A model generated the notes under the pieces. It made no database searches. It saw only the letters and a list, made by a program, of their open reading frames with translations, and was not told the origin of the DNA. This document shows positions 44,283-54,905 of a stretch of DNA of 64,000 bases, piece by piece (the first letter of the stretch is position 1; every line of letters starts with the position of its first letter). This stretch comes from Phytopythium helicoides (taxonomy: Eukaryota > Oomycota > Peronosporomycetes > Pythiales > Pythiaceae), in NCBI GenBank assembly GCA_024867545.1, contig JANFNE010000013.1, forward strand, positions 186,001 to 250,000. Direction: 5' to 3'. The translations under genes were made by a program, and so were the position numbers.

Positions 44283-44931
44283 GAGTGAGGATGGGGGACG
44301 TGCATGGCGAGTGGCGAGAGCTGCGGCTGGCTGGAAGGTCGTCGTAATCATGTAAGAGGACGCAGACGGTGACGAGAGGGACGCAGGACGGTCGTCAGCT
44401 GGGCTGGCACCGCGCGGCTGCGCGAGGGCGACGGGCTCCGTGAGTCTCCGCTATGCGGATGACTCGCGATGGAAGGTTGACGGCAGTGATGAGCTCTGGC
44501 GCCAGCAGGCACAATGGGTGCAAACCCACTGTCCTGCCGGGCTGCCTCAGCAGGAGAGAGCGCGTGAAGGAAGGGAGTGACCAGTTCCAGATTCGACGAG
44601 AAGCGCGGAGGCGGAGCGGCAGGCGCGCTGGGCGGTTGAGGTGGCGCGAGGTGGCGCAGGGTCGTTACCTTGGACTTGGTGTCCGGGCGGCAACGAGGAC
44701 GTGGTAGTGGTGCGGTAGTGGGGCCTGAAAGGTCGCGGTCAGCGGGTGAGGCGTGGAAATCTAAAGCGGAGACAACACAAGGGGAGACGTACCAGGTGAC
44801 TGGGAACTTCCCGCCGAGGACTCGTTGGTCCCGGCGAAACACGTGAGCGTAACGGGTGGTGAGCACAACCAGCGGCTTTTGTAGTGGTCGGCGTCGCGTG
44901 GCCTTGGCTAGTAGGAGCGGCAAGCATCAGT
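44283..44931 (+). repeat. Right 649-base direct repeat (putative 3' LTR)
   Basis: Counterpart of 36,035-36,683. It is preceded by the purine-rich GGGGAAGGCGAG and followed by GTAGCCAGAG. Two visible substitutions against the left copy imply a recent insertion, or recent gene conversion, if these are LTRs. Confidence 0.75.
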
Positions 44932-45849
44932 GTAGCCAGAGTTTTCTTCTAGTGTCATTTGTGCGGCCTCAGTGAGCCCAGCAAAGTAATTAGGCGGTAT
45001 CAGTCTTTCAATACCCGTCAGCGCAATGATGTGTCTGATAATCTCATTAATGCAGCTTTCTGTTGCGTCAATAGTGTCTCATGTGCTTGCAGCTTGATGA
45101 AAACAGTTTGGCGAGGTTCCGTCCGCTGGTCGCGACTAGCTCGTCGGGCACGCGGTCGTAGCCTCGCTGCACCTGTGATCCAGGTACACCCAAACACTCC
45201 GATGGCTCCTCGAGGACAAGTCCGTCCTCGAGCGCCGGCGTCCGCCTATTTATTAACCTCCTTACTTCCGCTCGCTTTTCTCTCTCTCGTGCGACGGCTC
45301 CGCTCCGCTCCAGCCGCCTTGCCGGCTCCCGTACCGCTGCTTGGGCTTCGGCTTATAAGTTTTCTCGACTGCCGCTCGTCTTTTCCTCTCCGCTGGATCC
45401 TCACGGGCTCTCTCACGTTTGTTCTGCGCTACTCCCGCTGGGTCATCTCGCCTCCCTGGATACCGGGGTCGAGGTGTCGGTCTAAGATCCAGGCTGGCTG
45501 ACACCGCAGTGTAGCACCACCTGATCCACACGCATGGATCAGTCCTCCTCCACACGTATGACCTCCCGCCCGTCTTCCATGTTTGTATGCCACCCAGTTC
45601 CGCTAGTTCTCTTCGTTCCTGTCCACATGGCGCTTTGTGCTGCTAGCGCAGGGCGGTCTCCCTCCACGTGTTGCATCTCTTGCTGGTCGTCCCGTTCATT
45701 CCGCCAGTCTGCCACTGTATTACAACAGTGCTAGCCTCATGAGCAAGTGCATGAACAGCAAACTAAAACAACCACCAGCAGGCACCTGGAATCACTAACG
45801 GTCGTGGCTGTCTGGCTTCGTAATGTTCTTGAACTCGCACCATATTTGA
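44932..45849. other. Degraded repeat-derived sequence, no intact gene
   Basis: No gene could be supported. A forward frame near 45,200 (MAPRGQVRPRAPASAYLLTS) and a pyrimidine-rich run to about 45,530 look like leader or LTR debris of the gypsy pol that follows. Short frames at 45,534-45,734 have no recognisable motif. Confidence 0.45.
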
Positions 45850-47364
45850 CGTGAGCCAACTCGTTCATGCAAACATTGACAACCATCTTGTGTCAGCTAC
45901 TATTGGGCCGCAAACACGCACGCCATTTCAGCAATGGAGCCACCCCAGAACCGGAAGGAGCTTCAGTGGTTCATTGGCCTTTGCGGCTACTACCGTCGTT
46001 TTATTCCAAAATACGCGGGTTTGGTTTTCCCACTCTTGAAACTGCTCAAGAGCGCTGCAGGTTGGTGTTGGAATGAGGCTCGAACTATAGCGTTTGATCG
46101 AGTTCGCAAACTACTACAACATAGTCCAGTTTTGCGTCTGCCGCAATTCGACAAACCATTCTTTGTTACGACCGACGCGTCTGACACCGCGGTCGGGGGA
46201 GTGTTTAGTCAGTTCCATGACGGCGTCAAGCATCCTGTTGCCTTATCGAGCCGCAAGCTCAGTACAACGGAAAAAAGATGGCCAGCGTACGAGAAAGACC
46301 TCTTTGCGTTCAAGTTTTGCTTTGAAAAATGGCGAACCTATCTGTTGGGACAGGTGTTTATACTATACGCCGACAATTCTGCATGCAAGTGGTTTTTCCG
46401 TAAGCCAACACCGTCGCCTAAACTGCTGAGACGGTTAGATTTCATTGGGCAGTTTACCTTCAAGGTGTTCCGCAGACCTGGAACTACAAATGTTGTTGTG
46501 AACACACTTTTGTGTTCAATCGTGGTCCAGACATTGGCTGTGTTTGAACCTGATCCTGCTTTTTGTGAACGCGTGAAAGCTCTCTATTTGCAAGATCCCC
46601 CACGTGTCGACCTAATACGAAGACTGAGCATGAATGATCCGATCGCGATTCGCAAGTATAGGCTCGAAGACAACCTCATCTGTATCAAGGAAGGAGACCG
46701 AGTTGTCTTTCCTCGAGATGACCGGCTCCTTCTCCACTTGCTTGTCCACTATCACGAAGATGCTATCATGGCTCATCCAGGAGTGGTGCGACCGTATCTT
46801 GCGCTGCGACAGAATTTTGCTTGGAAGAAAATGCGCAGTAGCATTGAAGACTATGTGCGCACGTGTGAAACTTGCGCCAGGAACAAATCAGGTAATCGAC
46901 GTCGTGGACTGCTTCAGCCGCTGCCAATTCCGACAGCTCCCTGGACGGATACCTCGATGGATTTCGTGACTGGATTACCGCTTTCGCAAAGTTTCAACAC
47001 AGTATATGTTGTGGTCTGTAGCCTCAACAAGCGTGCTCGATATCTTCCATCTCTCAAGGATGCCTCGGCTGAAGATGTGGCTCGATCGTTCTCCAACAAC
47101 ATTACTGTTGTTCATGGAGTCCCACGTTCAATCGTATCGGATCGAGATCCACGCTTCCTCAGCAATATGTGGCGAAGTCTCATGAATAGTATGCATATTG
47201 AGCAGAAGATGGCTGTATCACACCGGGCTCAGGCAGATGGACATGGTGAGCGACAGATACGGACGCTAGAAGACGCTCTACGTTGCTCAGTATCACTCTA
47301 TGGAGACGACTGGACGATACGGTTACCATGCATCAATGGAAGAATTCGTTACATGTCAATTTCA
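45850..47364 (+). pseudogene. Second Ty3/gypsy pol fragment: RT end, RNase H, integrase (left part)
   Basis: From 45,934 one long frame reads MEPPQNRKELQWFIGLCGYY RRFIP (the RT thumb/connection), then FFVTTDASDTAVGGVFSQF and ILYADNSACKWFF (RNase H), the zinc domain HPGVVRPYLALRQ...CETCARNK, and integrase catalytic positions D (TDTSMDFVTGLP), D (SIVSDRDPRFLSN) and DGHGERQIRTLEDALR where the Glu is expected. Bases 45,850-45,933 hold frameshifted upstream RT. The frame is cut at about 47,364 after NGRIRYMS by the Mutator-like insertion and resumes at 50,824. The RT palm with YxDD is absent. It is a different family from the element at 36-45 kb. Confidence 0.85.
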
Positions 47365-50300
47365 GGTCAGGTCAGGTTTGGGTCAGTTTGATCAAAGTTT
47401 GACCTACAATACTTATCATATGATAACCCTCTAAAACCGATCATCGCCTTTTAAAACCGATATTTACCGAAAATATACCAGTTATACTACCGGTATGATT
47501 ATCAGGTGTGTAGAGACACGACGGATGTATCCATATCAGGTTCAACGTGTTATAGTTGTAGTAAGATATAAAAGCAAAGTCGTTCATTCATACTGCTCTT
47601 CGTCTACTTCATCCACCTCATTTTCATCATCATCATCCATTTCACTTCCACTACTATCGCTACCAGAAGAATAGGCTTCAAAGTTTGGAAATATTCGTTT
47701 GTCATGTTCCTCTCCAAGCACGTCTTCATTATTATCATCACTTTCGTCTGACATCTCATCTCCATCATCTGTACTCACTGTAAAATCAGATAAATCAACT
47801 GCTTTTGGAATTCTAATCTGCTGCCTAGGAGGAACTTGCTCTTGACCATTACTTGAACTAACAGCAATGTGTCGTTGAACATAGCGACGAGCGATTGTCT
47901 CAATTACAGATACAAATGTAGGCAGATTAGGCCTTGCTTTGGGAATTTGGGCGTTCAACTCGCCGTTGAATCGTTCCAATGGATTGTTCGTTCGGCTAAC
48001 AATTTTTGATGAAAGACCGTAAATATTCCAATACTTAGGCTTAAACTTTTTTACCCAAGCCCTTGAAAAATATTTCCAAAACGAACACCATTTTGCTGTA
48101 GAATAATCAATCCCAAGATCAATTCATCGCTGCTTGATATGGCTTTGCACCCAAGCCACACATTTCACATTAAATTTGTTTGTGAGGAATAACTGTTAAC
48201 ATGTCAAGTACCCCCGACTTCATTGCGATTTTACATTCGTCTTTACGAATTCGATACTTTTTCATGCGGCGATGGCAGGCTTGTTTGAAATGAAATAAAC
48301 ATCCGATTATGTTGGCAGTAGGAAAATGATCATATGTCGCTCGATGCATAGCTGCTTCGAAGTCGCAGTACACAAATTCTGGTTTGAGAGTAGTTTGGAT
48401 AGCGTTAGATACCATTTGTATAGCATAGAAATAAGCCTGATACTTTTTTGAAGTCGCCAAAACAAAAGCAGCTGGAAAATATCCTTTGGTAATTTTGTCG
48501 TAGATCGTGATTACAATGCACTATCGAAAATTTGTAGGTACACATCGAAATGTGCCATCAATGAAAAAGGAGGCCTTGCCTTGTCTCAACAGCTTGAGTA
48601 GTAGCGGGTGACCCCACCCAAGCAATCTTTGGCGTTTCGAATCGTTAGAGTCGAAGTAACTGAAATGAAAGAGATGGAAATTCATTGAAGTTGCAGTATC
48701 GTCATCGTTTAGTACGCAAGAAAGTGGAGGGCGCTCTAGTTTCCCATACAGTTCGCCTCCATTAATTTCATTGCGCACACGGTACACTCGCTGCTTCACC
48801 TGATTCTCTGAAAGTCCTTTGATTGCTGAAGTAGTTCCATCTTTAGCATAGAATTCTTGCCTCACTGTCCGCCATATAGTTGCCGCAGGTAGGTGGTTAG
48901 CTGCCGCTAGTAGGTCTACTCTGCTCTTCATTTCGTCTGTGGCGTCATAAGGATCGTCATTCATTTCATGGTCATCGTTGGAATCGGACACACGTGTTCC
49001 ACAAGAGTGCTCTACAAAGTTTCCAAATGTTTGGCTTGCAAAATAATAGTCGCAGCTGCCTTGGCACTTAGCCGGTCGTTTTTTCGTGGCTCTGTAGTAA
49101 CTGCAGCGATATGACTTTTTTATTGTGCTACAAACACCACGGGCAGTGTATTTGTACCCTCCAATCCAGATAGTGGTGCTTCCCGGTCGCCTATAGCTTG
49201 ATCTAGAGTGATCGACGTCTTCTGGATCTCTTTGCAAAGTGATAGGTCTTTCTGCTGCATCGCATTGGTCGTCAACACTGTGTGCACGTTCGTTAGAATA
49301 TTCGCTATGCAAATTGATGCGTTTGCCACAATCTCGTGCTCCTGCATGTTCGCCCCGACTACGTGTGTAAAAAGAACCTCCACGCTCTTGCCGTCGATAT
49401 GAGCCACTGTTGTGAAATGGGCTGCGGCTTCTGGTACGGGTTCTATGTACATCGTTTGGGCTGCGGCTTCTGCTATATCGATGTGATCTGCTGTCGCGAT
49501 AGTCGCGATAGGAGATGCTTTTTTGCCCACGGTTCGAACTTTTACATTGACATTCTCGATACGATCGACAACTTCGATGTGAGCAATGGGGGCTACGAGA
49601 ACGGTGTGAGCGATGTGGGCTACGTGATCGACTGAGATCGTGACTTTCAATCGCAATGTGCCGCCTGTTAGATCTGTACGACTTTCGGTGTTTAACGTAT
49701 GTGGGTGAGCGCGAGAGACGTGGACGTGTTCTGCTGTACCGGACGGGGTGATAGCTTTGCCCTGAATACCGCTTGTGTGATGGTTGTCTACTGTATCCAC
49801 TGGATGAACTAGATGATCGATGTAGGTCTCGTCGTACAATCCTTTCACGCACCCTCGATGACCTTGTACGACTGGAATCACAACTGTTAGAACGACTGCG
49901 AAGTTGTCGATCAAACCTATTTTGTCTTCCAGTCGATCGAAATCTTTGGTAGTTGTGCTCATCGTAGTGATCGTGAGTTGTTACGTTAGTGTGTGATCCC
50001 ACGAAGCGTGAGCAACCTGATTCATTTTCCGAGTCAAGGCTCGATTGATAACGTTCACTGATCATTTCAATACTCGGAGATGCCATCCGATAACGCGGCC
50101 GTCCACTACTATCGCGGCGGAGGCGTCCACTTCCACTGAAAACGATAGAGGTAGCATCATCACTACTCTCCCCAGTGTACAACTCGAACTGATGAGAGAA
50201 ATCTTCATGGTGTTCTTCACTGCTGCTTTGCGCTGACTCTGAGGTCGTTCGACTCTAAGCAGTCAAAACGGATGAGCACATATAACATGCTACAGCACTC

Positions 50301-50823
50301 GAGCATTCGTACCTGATCACACGCTGCGAGAATGTCTTCGTCACTTTCACTGTCAAAAGCACAGACAAGACGACGATATCTAGCCGCAACGACATTTTCG
50401 CTTGATCGCTGTACTTGCTCGTTGCCTGTAGACTAAATTTCATAGCAATGGTTAGCTTCAAATCAGCTTTGAAACCCGTAAGCGTGCACGTACATGATCA
50501 TCAACGACTTCAGTAACAATGAGCGCTGATTTGGCTTCAGCGCTTTCGTCTACGTCTCTGGCTCCAGCGCTTTCGTCTGCGTTTCTTGGCTTTACTTGTA
50601 GTCTCATACCCTCCGCACAACTGGTCTCGTTGCCCTCAAGGTGATGTGACTGTGATCGTGCCAGCTTCCTCTTTGAGCGAAGCATCATGTTCACTGTGCA
50701 AACTGCCTGCGATCAGTGCCGGGGACTTGGCCTTGACCAAAACGATGAACGGACCGAAACCTCCAGGTCTTTTGCTGATCTAATTTTTGCCTAACCTAAA
50801 ATTGACCTGTAAAGAACCTGACC
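47365..50823 (-). mobile_element. Mutator-like element (MULE) inserted in the second gypsy pol
   Basis: The insertion splits the gypsy integrase: the left part ends RYMSI and the right part begins INIAHATGINFSTRMSPME. The ends show an inverted GGTCAGGTT motif (left at 47,370, right on the reverse strand from 50,823) with longer imperfect GGTCA-rich similarity. Flanks share TCAAT, compatible with a degraded 9-base target duplication. A single transposase gene on the reverse strand fills the element. The length, about 3.46 kb, is normal for an autonomous MULE. Confidence 0.8.
47584..50688 (-). pseudogene. MULE transposase with Ser/Arg-rich N-terminus and FLYWCH-type finger
   Basis: Exon 1 (50,688-50,494) opens MMLRSKRKLARSQSHHLEGN. 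Two introns (about 50,423-50,493 and 50,247-50,313) lead through EQVQRSSENVVAARYRRLVC and SSSEEHHEDFSHQFELYTGE. Roughly 300 residues of SR/RS dipeptides follow (SRSRSPHRSHRSRSPHCSHR). An FLYWCH-like finger is next: GGYKYTARGVCSTIKKSYRC, YYRATKKRPAKCQGSCDYYF, with VEHSC as the last ligand. The catalytic core has D (FFIDGTFRCVPTNFR), D (FVYCDFEAAMHRATYDHF), the MULE motif GCLFHFKQACHRRMKKY, and E in TNNPLERFNGELN. The tail is acidic (EMDDDDENEVDEVDEEQYE). An in-frame TAG after VPTNFR (48,521) and a frame break between 48,170 and 47,979 inactivate this copy as read. Confidence 0.8.
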
Positions 50824-51510
50824 GCATCAATATTGCCCATGCAACGGGTATCAATTTTTCGACTAGGATGAGTCCAATGGAAGTCGACACAGGACCAATC
50901 CCTAATGTCTGGATCGTATCCTTTCATCAGCGCTCGCAATGATGCAATCGAACGTGCTCCGCAGCATCTGCAACAAGCACAAACGCGCCAGCAGGAGCTC
51001 TACAAACGCGGTTGTCTGGATGTTCAATTCAACGTGGGCGACCTGGTCTACGTCAAGGCGACACTCCTGGACATTAGCAACATTGGTCAGCCTGATTATG
51101 ATCATGCGCGTGACCCAACCATCAATAAGTTACTACCACGTTGGCTTGGTCCATTCCTGATATCACACGTTTGGGGGCGAACGACGTATCGTCTGACACT
51201 TCCGGCGGTGTCGGAAGCACACCCGTCATTCAATGTGGACCAGCTGAAACTGTTACTGGGTTGTCCCCCGCAATTCGTTGGTCGGTCGATGCATCGTGTA
51301 GCGCCAGTTATGTTTGCCCAAAGCAGTGAACGCGCTTATGTCGTTGGTGCGCTACTGACGATGCGTCGTCGTCGCGGTCGAGTCCAGTATCTAGTCAAGT
51401 GGACAGATCTCCCCGACAGTGAAAACTCATGGGAGCTCAGAGGCGATATCAGTCACGTTGCTCACTGGCAGCATCTCCTTGATGACTTCCGACGGCATTC
51501 GTCACGTTAA
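50824..51510 (+). pseudogene. Second gypsy pol, right part: integrase C-terminus and chromodomain
   Basis: The segment resumes INIAHATGINFSTRMSPMEV, the conserved integrase stretch before the GPY/F module. One base over, RNDAIERAPQHLQQAQTRQQ, FNVGDLVYVKATLLDI, RWLGPFLISHVWGRTTYRLT and HPSFNVDQLKLL follow. A chromodomain then reads AYVVGALLTMRRRRGRVQYL VKWTDLPDSENSWEL, ending at TAA 51,510. Chromodomain-bearing integrases belong to the chromovirus branch and may steer insertion to marked chromatin. The match of both broken ends shows that the MULE entered a once continuous frame. Confidence 0.85.
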
Positions 51511-51763
51511 GTGGCGAGGAATGTAGTGATCAAGTCTGGAACGTCACCAAGATGCTCCTGGGACGTCAATATGTGCGAATTTATCTGGCAGGAGCCTACA
51601 ATTCCGATTGTTTGTGACGTCTTAATCGAGGATCTAGAGCTACTCGGTCTAACCGAGCATCAGCTACCGCCTCCAACTTTCTGACAATGTTTTGTGCCAA
51701 AAAATGGGTAGGTTTTAGTCGTTTGTGCTGCGCAAAAAAAATGAGAATGAGTAAGCAACAGTA
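51511..51763. other. Flank of the gypsy remnant
   Basis: No gene is visible. A forward frame reading EFIWQEPTIPIVCDVLIEDL near 51,575 may be a decayed 3' tail of the gypsy pol. Confidence 0.35.
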
Positions 51764-52100
51764 CTAAGAATATTGGTGTAATTCGGAATTGAGTTTACAA
51801 AAGTATTTAGATGGCAGGGGTGTGCGTCCAGTAACGCAGCTACAGTGAAATTCTACCAAAAGCTTCAGTAGTATCTCATCAGCATCAACATCCGCGAGAT
51901 TCGGTGCAGTAGCCATAGTAATAGTATCAACTGTTGCCAAATGCAGAAAGAATACCTCATCGTGCGTCGTAACATGTTGTCGAGAAACTCCCTCAATTGA
52001 GGTGATGAACGCCACAAGGTTAGGGTGAGGTGTCGCGAACGCCACGTTAATTTTGCGGTTTAATCACTCTAGAGGATTGTTCGTTCTCGCAGTGATTGTG
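51764..52100 (-). pseudogene. Remnant of a second MULE transposase (C-terminal part)
   Basis: On the reverse strand RTNNPLE precedes a TGA and then LNRKINVAFATPHPNLVAFI TSIEGVSRQHV. This parallels TNNPLERFNGELN...ARPNLPTFVSVIETIARRYVQ of the MULE at 47.6-50.7 kb. It therefore marks the third catalytic residue region and downstream helix of a related but distinct family member. The upstream part, to about 52,380, is too decayed to read. No ends were identified. Confidence 0.65.
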
Positions 52101-52759
52101 TTATTCATGCTATACACGTACTATAGGCTCGAAACAGTCGACACATGCCCGCCGAAAGTACAATCAAAACACTATCCGCCTGCCAGCAAGTAACACGTCT
52201 CTTATAGCGGCACTGCGATTTAATCCATGGTTTTACCCACACAATAATGCGTCCATCAGCCTCATGTGGGATTAAAGCCAACGCATCAAGAGCTCTACGG
52301 TGATTGTGGCGGCAGACTCGGAGATGTGGAGAAGCTTCGTTCTGTACATAATTGCTTGGTTCAGATGTTAAAAGCAACCAAGCAAATCGGCATGAGGAGA
52401 TTCAATTTGTATAGCAAGGACCAACACACTCTCGAAGTCACATGCAAATTCACCAGGGTGCACACACAGGTCGGTTGTTTGGCACTTCTATGGAGAAAGT
52501 TAGAGTAAGTGGTGGTTGTTCTCACTGTGGATTGCATGTAATAAGCGGGCATGTGAAATCCAGACAGTTGGACATGAACCATGAGAATAATACATGTTCC
52601 GACTCCACGCGGAGCGCAATGGAAGGTTTCGTATATGAAGGCGGTAGTGTCAGTTTCGCGCGCTTCATGGACAGGCGAGTTGGAGTAGTGGGCTACACAT
52701 TGGACTTCGCTGCTGTACCTATCGCTCTGATCAACTTTTTCACGCATGACGCACTAGAG
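52101..52759. other. Degraded transposon-derived sequence
   Basis: Probably the upstream continuation of the MULE remnant on the reverse strand (fragments such as HEADGRIIVWVKPWIKSQC). A forward frame at 52,442-52,771 contains CSHCGLHVISGHVKSRQLD MNHENNTC, a possible zinc-finger-like spacing, but it cannot be tied to a family. Confidence 0.35.
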
Positions 52760-53540
52760 TTGAGACTGTGATGACACCAATTGATTCTTCCCAGCTCGCT
52801 CCTCGACGATCCAAAACACGTCGCGCTCCTTTATGTGGTTCGCCCTCCACCCTAACAGTTTCCAATTCATTCCTAAACTGCGAACGATTTGACACACGGT
52901 CGATTTCGAAATCACCACACAATAAGCTTGGATAAAAGTTGCTTGTGCTTCATCAAGGAATGCAAGGAGATGCTTTTAGTAATCAAACAGCCACGTCCTG
53001 TGCCGATGTGAACTTCTTGGAATTACAACCACGCACTCCTGGCCACGCCAGAATACAGGTGCTCATTTCCGGTCACAAATTGCATGGATCAACTCAACAA
53101 GAACCCACGCGCAACATGACAGACGCTCATCCATCGTAGGAGCACTAGGGACGCGCTCTGCATGTCTGGTTTACGTAAATCCGTTCAATTCACTTCGCTT
53201 TATCCTCCCTACCTCTGAAGTCACAGCCCCAAGTCTTCTCCCCTCCTACCTCGACGCGCACGAAGTGCAATAGAACTTGCGCTCACTTTTACTCCGGTTG
53301 CGCTCATAATCACCGCTGTCCTCAAAACGCTTGGCCCAATTGCTGATCATGCGCTCTGATTTGTTAAACACCTGGGCAAGATGCTGTCGTGAATATCCAA
53401 GCACGAAGTAGGCGTACAAGCAATGGTAGACCGTATTGTTGTGAGCGTGCTGATGCATCACCGCATTCTCCATTGCCCGAGCAAACCGCACAGCACCTGC
53501 TCGCTGTGGAGCCATATTTCTCCGCGACGCTGTTCTCGAG
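52760..53540 (-). pseudogene. Tc1/IS630-like transposase remnant (HTH region)
   Basis: The reverse strand from about 53,513 reads MAPQRAGAVRFARAMENAVM and YFVLGYSRQHLAQVFNKSER MISNWAKRFEDSGDYERNRS, a paired-type helix-turn-helix as in Tc1/IS630 transposases. After a decayed stretch, EAQATFIQAYCVVISKSTVC QIVRSLGMNWKLLGWRANHI KERDVFWIVEE (about 52,945-52,775) gives the second HTH and the linker into the DDE domain. The catalytic DDE core itself is missing. Intact oomycete relatives carry the same succession of motifs. Confidence 0.7.
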
Positions 53541-54595
53541 TTGAAGCACAGACCTTTATAAATACTGTAAGGCATCATCAGGCATACCTTCATTCGTCAA
53601 CAACATTATCGCACAAGGATAGCTCGTGAGCAACACTTAGTGCAGCGTCTTGCTCGGTGCGACGACGTCCATATAGCTTGTACAGCCATTTAGCTTCATT
53701 ACCGATCTGGAATGTCAGGGAGGGCTTATTAGCCGCAACAACGGGAACAAGTCAGCGGTCAAATAGACCAACTAAAACACATAAACAGGGAGCAACACAG
53801 CGAGAGTAGCTAGATCGTGCACCTCCCAGGCCGTGAAGAGCTTGGATGGAGAGTCCGATTTTTCTAGTTGGCCAAGGCAGCAGGCGAGGCGGAAGCGATA
53901 AGGAACACCTTGGTCCTTGAAAAACTAAGAGCTGAAACAACCTTGTGAGCAACTAACAGCGAGCAGAGCACCCACACGGAGCCAGTGTAAAAACGAGCGT
54001 CACCGCCTACCTCGCACGTCATGTGTAGTCGCGCCAAGCCGTCACCACCCCCAAAGTCGCGTCCCGCGGCTTCCCTTGTGTGTCGTTCCTGGCCTGTCTT
54101 GATGTTCGAGTGATTTTCTACCAATCAGAGCAACTAGCCGATTGCAGAACGATTTCACAAATCAGCTGCTATCGCCAAGTTTGGTGGAATTGACAATAGA
54201 TAGAAGAAAAGAGTGTTTAAAATTCCTGCTTCATTCGACACATAACATTAAACTAAGATGATAAGGAATTGCAAGTTTATGCACATTCAATGTAAAATAT
54301 CGCCTAGAGCCAACTGTGTGTGTATGCATGTATATTTTTAGTATAGCGGTTTTCTTTTCTTTCATTAAAGCGCTGGAATACAGGTTGATTCATATTGATA
54401 AAATTCTTTATACACTAATGTTGATAGTTTTTGGTGGTGTGACTCACTTCATTGCGGTCGCCTTCTAAGAGAAGAAAATACTTTTTCATAAAAGCCATCT
54501 ATACAAGAGACGATTCTCAATCTTCATCTTGTTTTCTTTCTAATTTTAAAATCTAATGATAATCAATTTAACATTATTCTTTGTTTGCAGTATAC
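53541..54595. other. Repeat-like sequence grading into an AT-rich spacer
   Basis: From about 53,730 to 54,125 the reverse strand resembles an LTR-like segment (a frame of 86 codons has no motif), followed by a stretch reading TFQIGNEAKWLYKLYGRRRT EQDAALSVAHEL near 53,720-53,600 that could be old coding sequence. From 54,180 to 54,590 the DNA becomes AT-rich without genes, leading to the tRNA pair. Confidence 0.4.
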
Positions 54596-54676
54596 GACAG
54601 CTTGGCCGAGTGGTTAAGGCGATGGACTTGAAATCCATTGGGGTAACCCGCGTGAGTTCAAACCTCACAGCTGTCG
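54596..54676 (+). tRNA. tRNA-Ser (anticodon TGA)
   Basis: The acceptor stem GACAGCT (54,596) pairs with AGCTGTC (54,669) with discriminator G. The D arm TGGCCGAGTGGTTAAGGC is of class II type, the anticodon loop CTTGAAA sits in the stem TGGA/TCCA, the variable arm is long (TTGGGGTAACCCGC), and the T arm is GTGAG-TTCAAAC-CTCAC. The anticodon TGA reads UCA and related Ser codons. The 81-base length and extra arm fit eukaryotic tRNA-Ser. No intron is seen, and 3' CCA is not encoded, as expected for a nuclear gene. Confidence 0.95.
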
Positions 54677-54905
54677 ATGATCCTTTGAAGTTTGTGAGCA
54701 GGAACGAAAAATTGCCTTCGTCGGTGTGTGCGTCAGCTCGTGCCAAAATCCACTCTCGCGCTTGTAGTGAAGTCACAAACCATGACGATCTACTCGCCGC
54801 TGTTCTCTTTATTTTAATCTTTTCTATGTGAATCCTTACTCTTGTATAGAGCAAAAAAAGTAAATAAGAAGTAGAGATTGGAAAACAAAATTCGTGAAAA
54901 TGATT
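54677..54905. other. 229-base spacer between inverted tRNA genes
   Basis: The spacer separates the two tRNA-Ser genes transcribed toward each other. It contains A/T runs after the first tRNA (GCAAAAAAAG near 54,850), and T-rich stretches that could terminate RNA polymerase III, such as TCTCTTTATTTTAATCTTTT near 54,803. No other feature is visible. Confidence 0.5.

Larger units (their letters stand above)
36035..44931 (+). mobile_element. Ty3/gypsy LTR retrotransposon, about 8.9 kb, inactivated
   Basis: Direct repeats of about 649 bases (36,035-36,683 and 44,283-44,931) flank gag and pol in the order protease, reverse transcriptase, RNase H, integrase, which is the Ty3/gypsy order. I see only two substitutions between the repeats. 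A purine-rich tract (GGGGAAGGCGAG) sits just left of the right repeat, as a polypurine tract would. No 4-6 base target duplication is evident. The pol frame contains two in-frame stops and at least one frameshift, so this copy is not autonomous as read. An alternative architecture is given in the findings because a TATA-bearing, hairpin-rich segment lies at 43,190-43,505. Confidence 0.8.

Noticed and set aside
49120..49962. 280-codon alternative reverse frame within the MULE gene (HV/TV-rich)
   Set aside because: It is an out-of-frame shadow of the Ser/Arg-rich region; the finger and catalytic core continue only from the SR frame.
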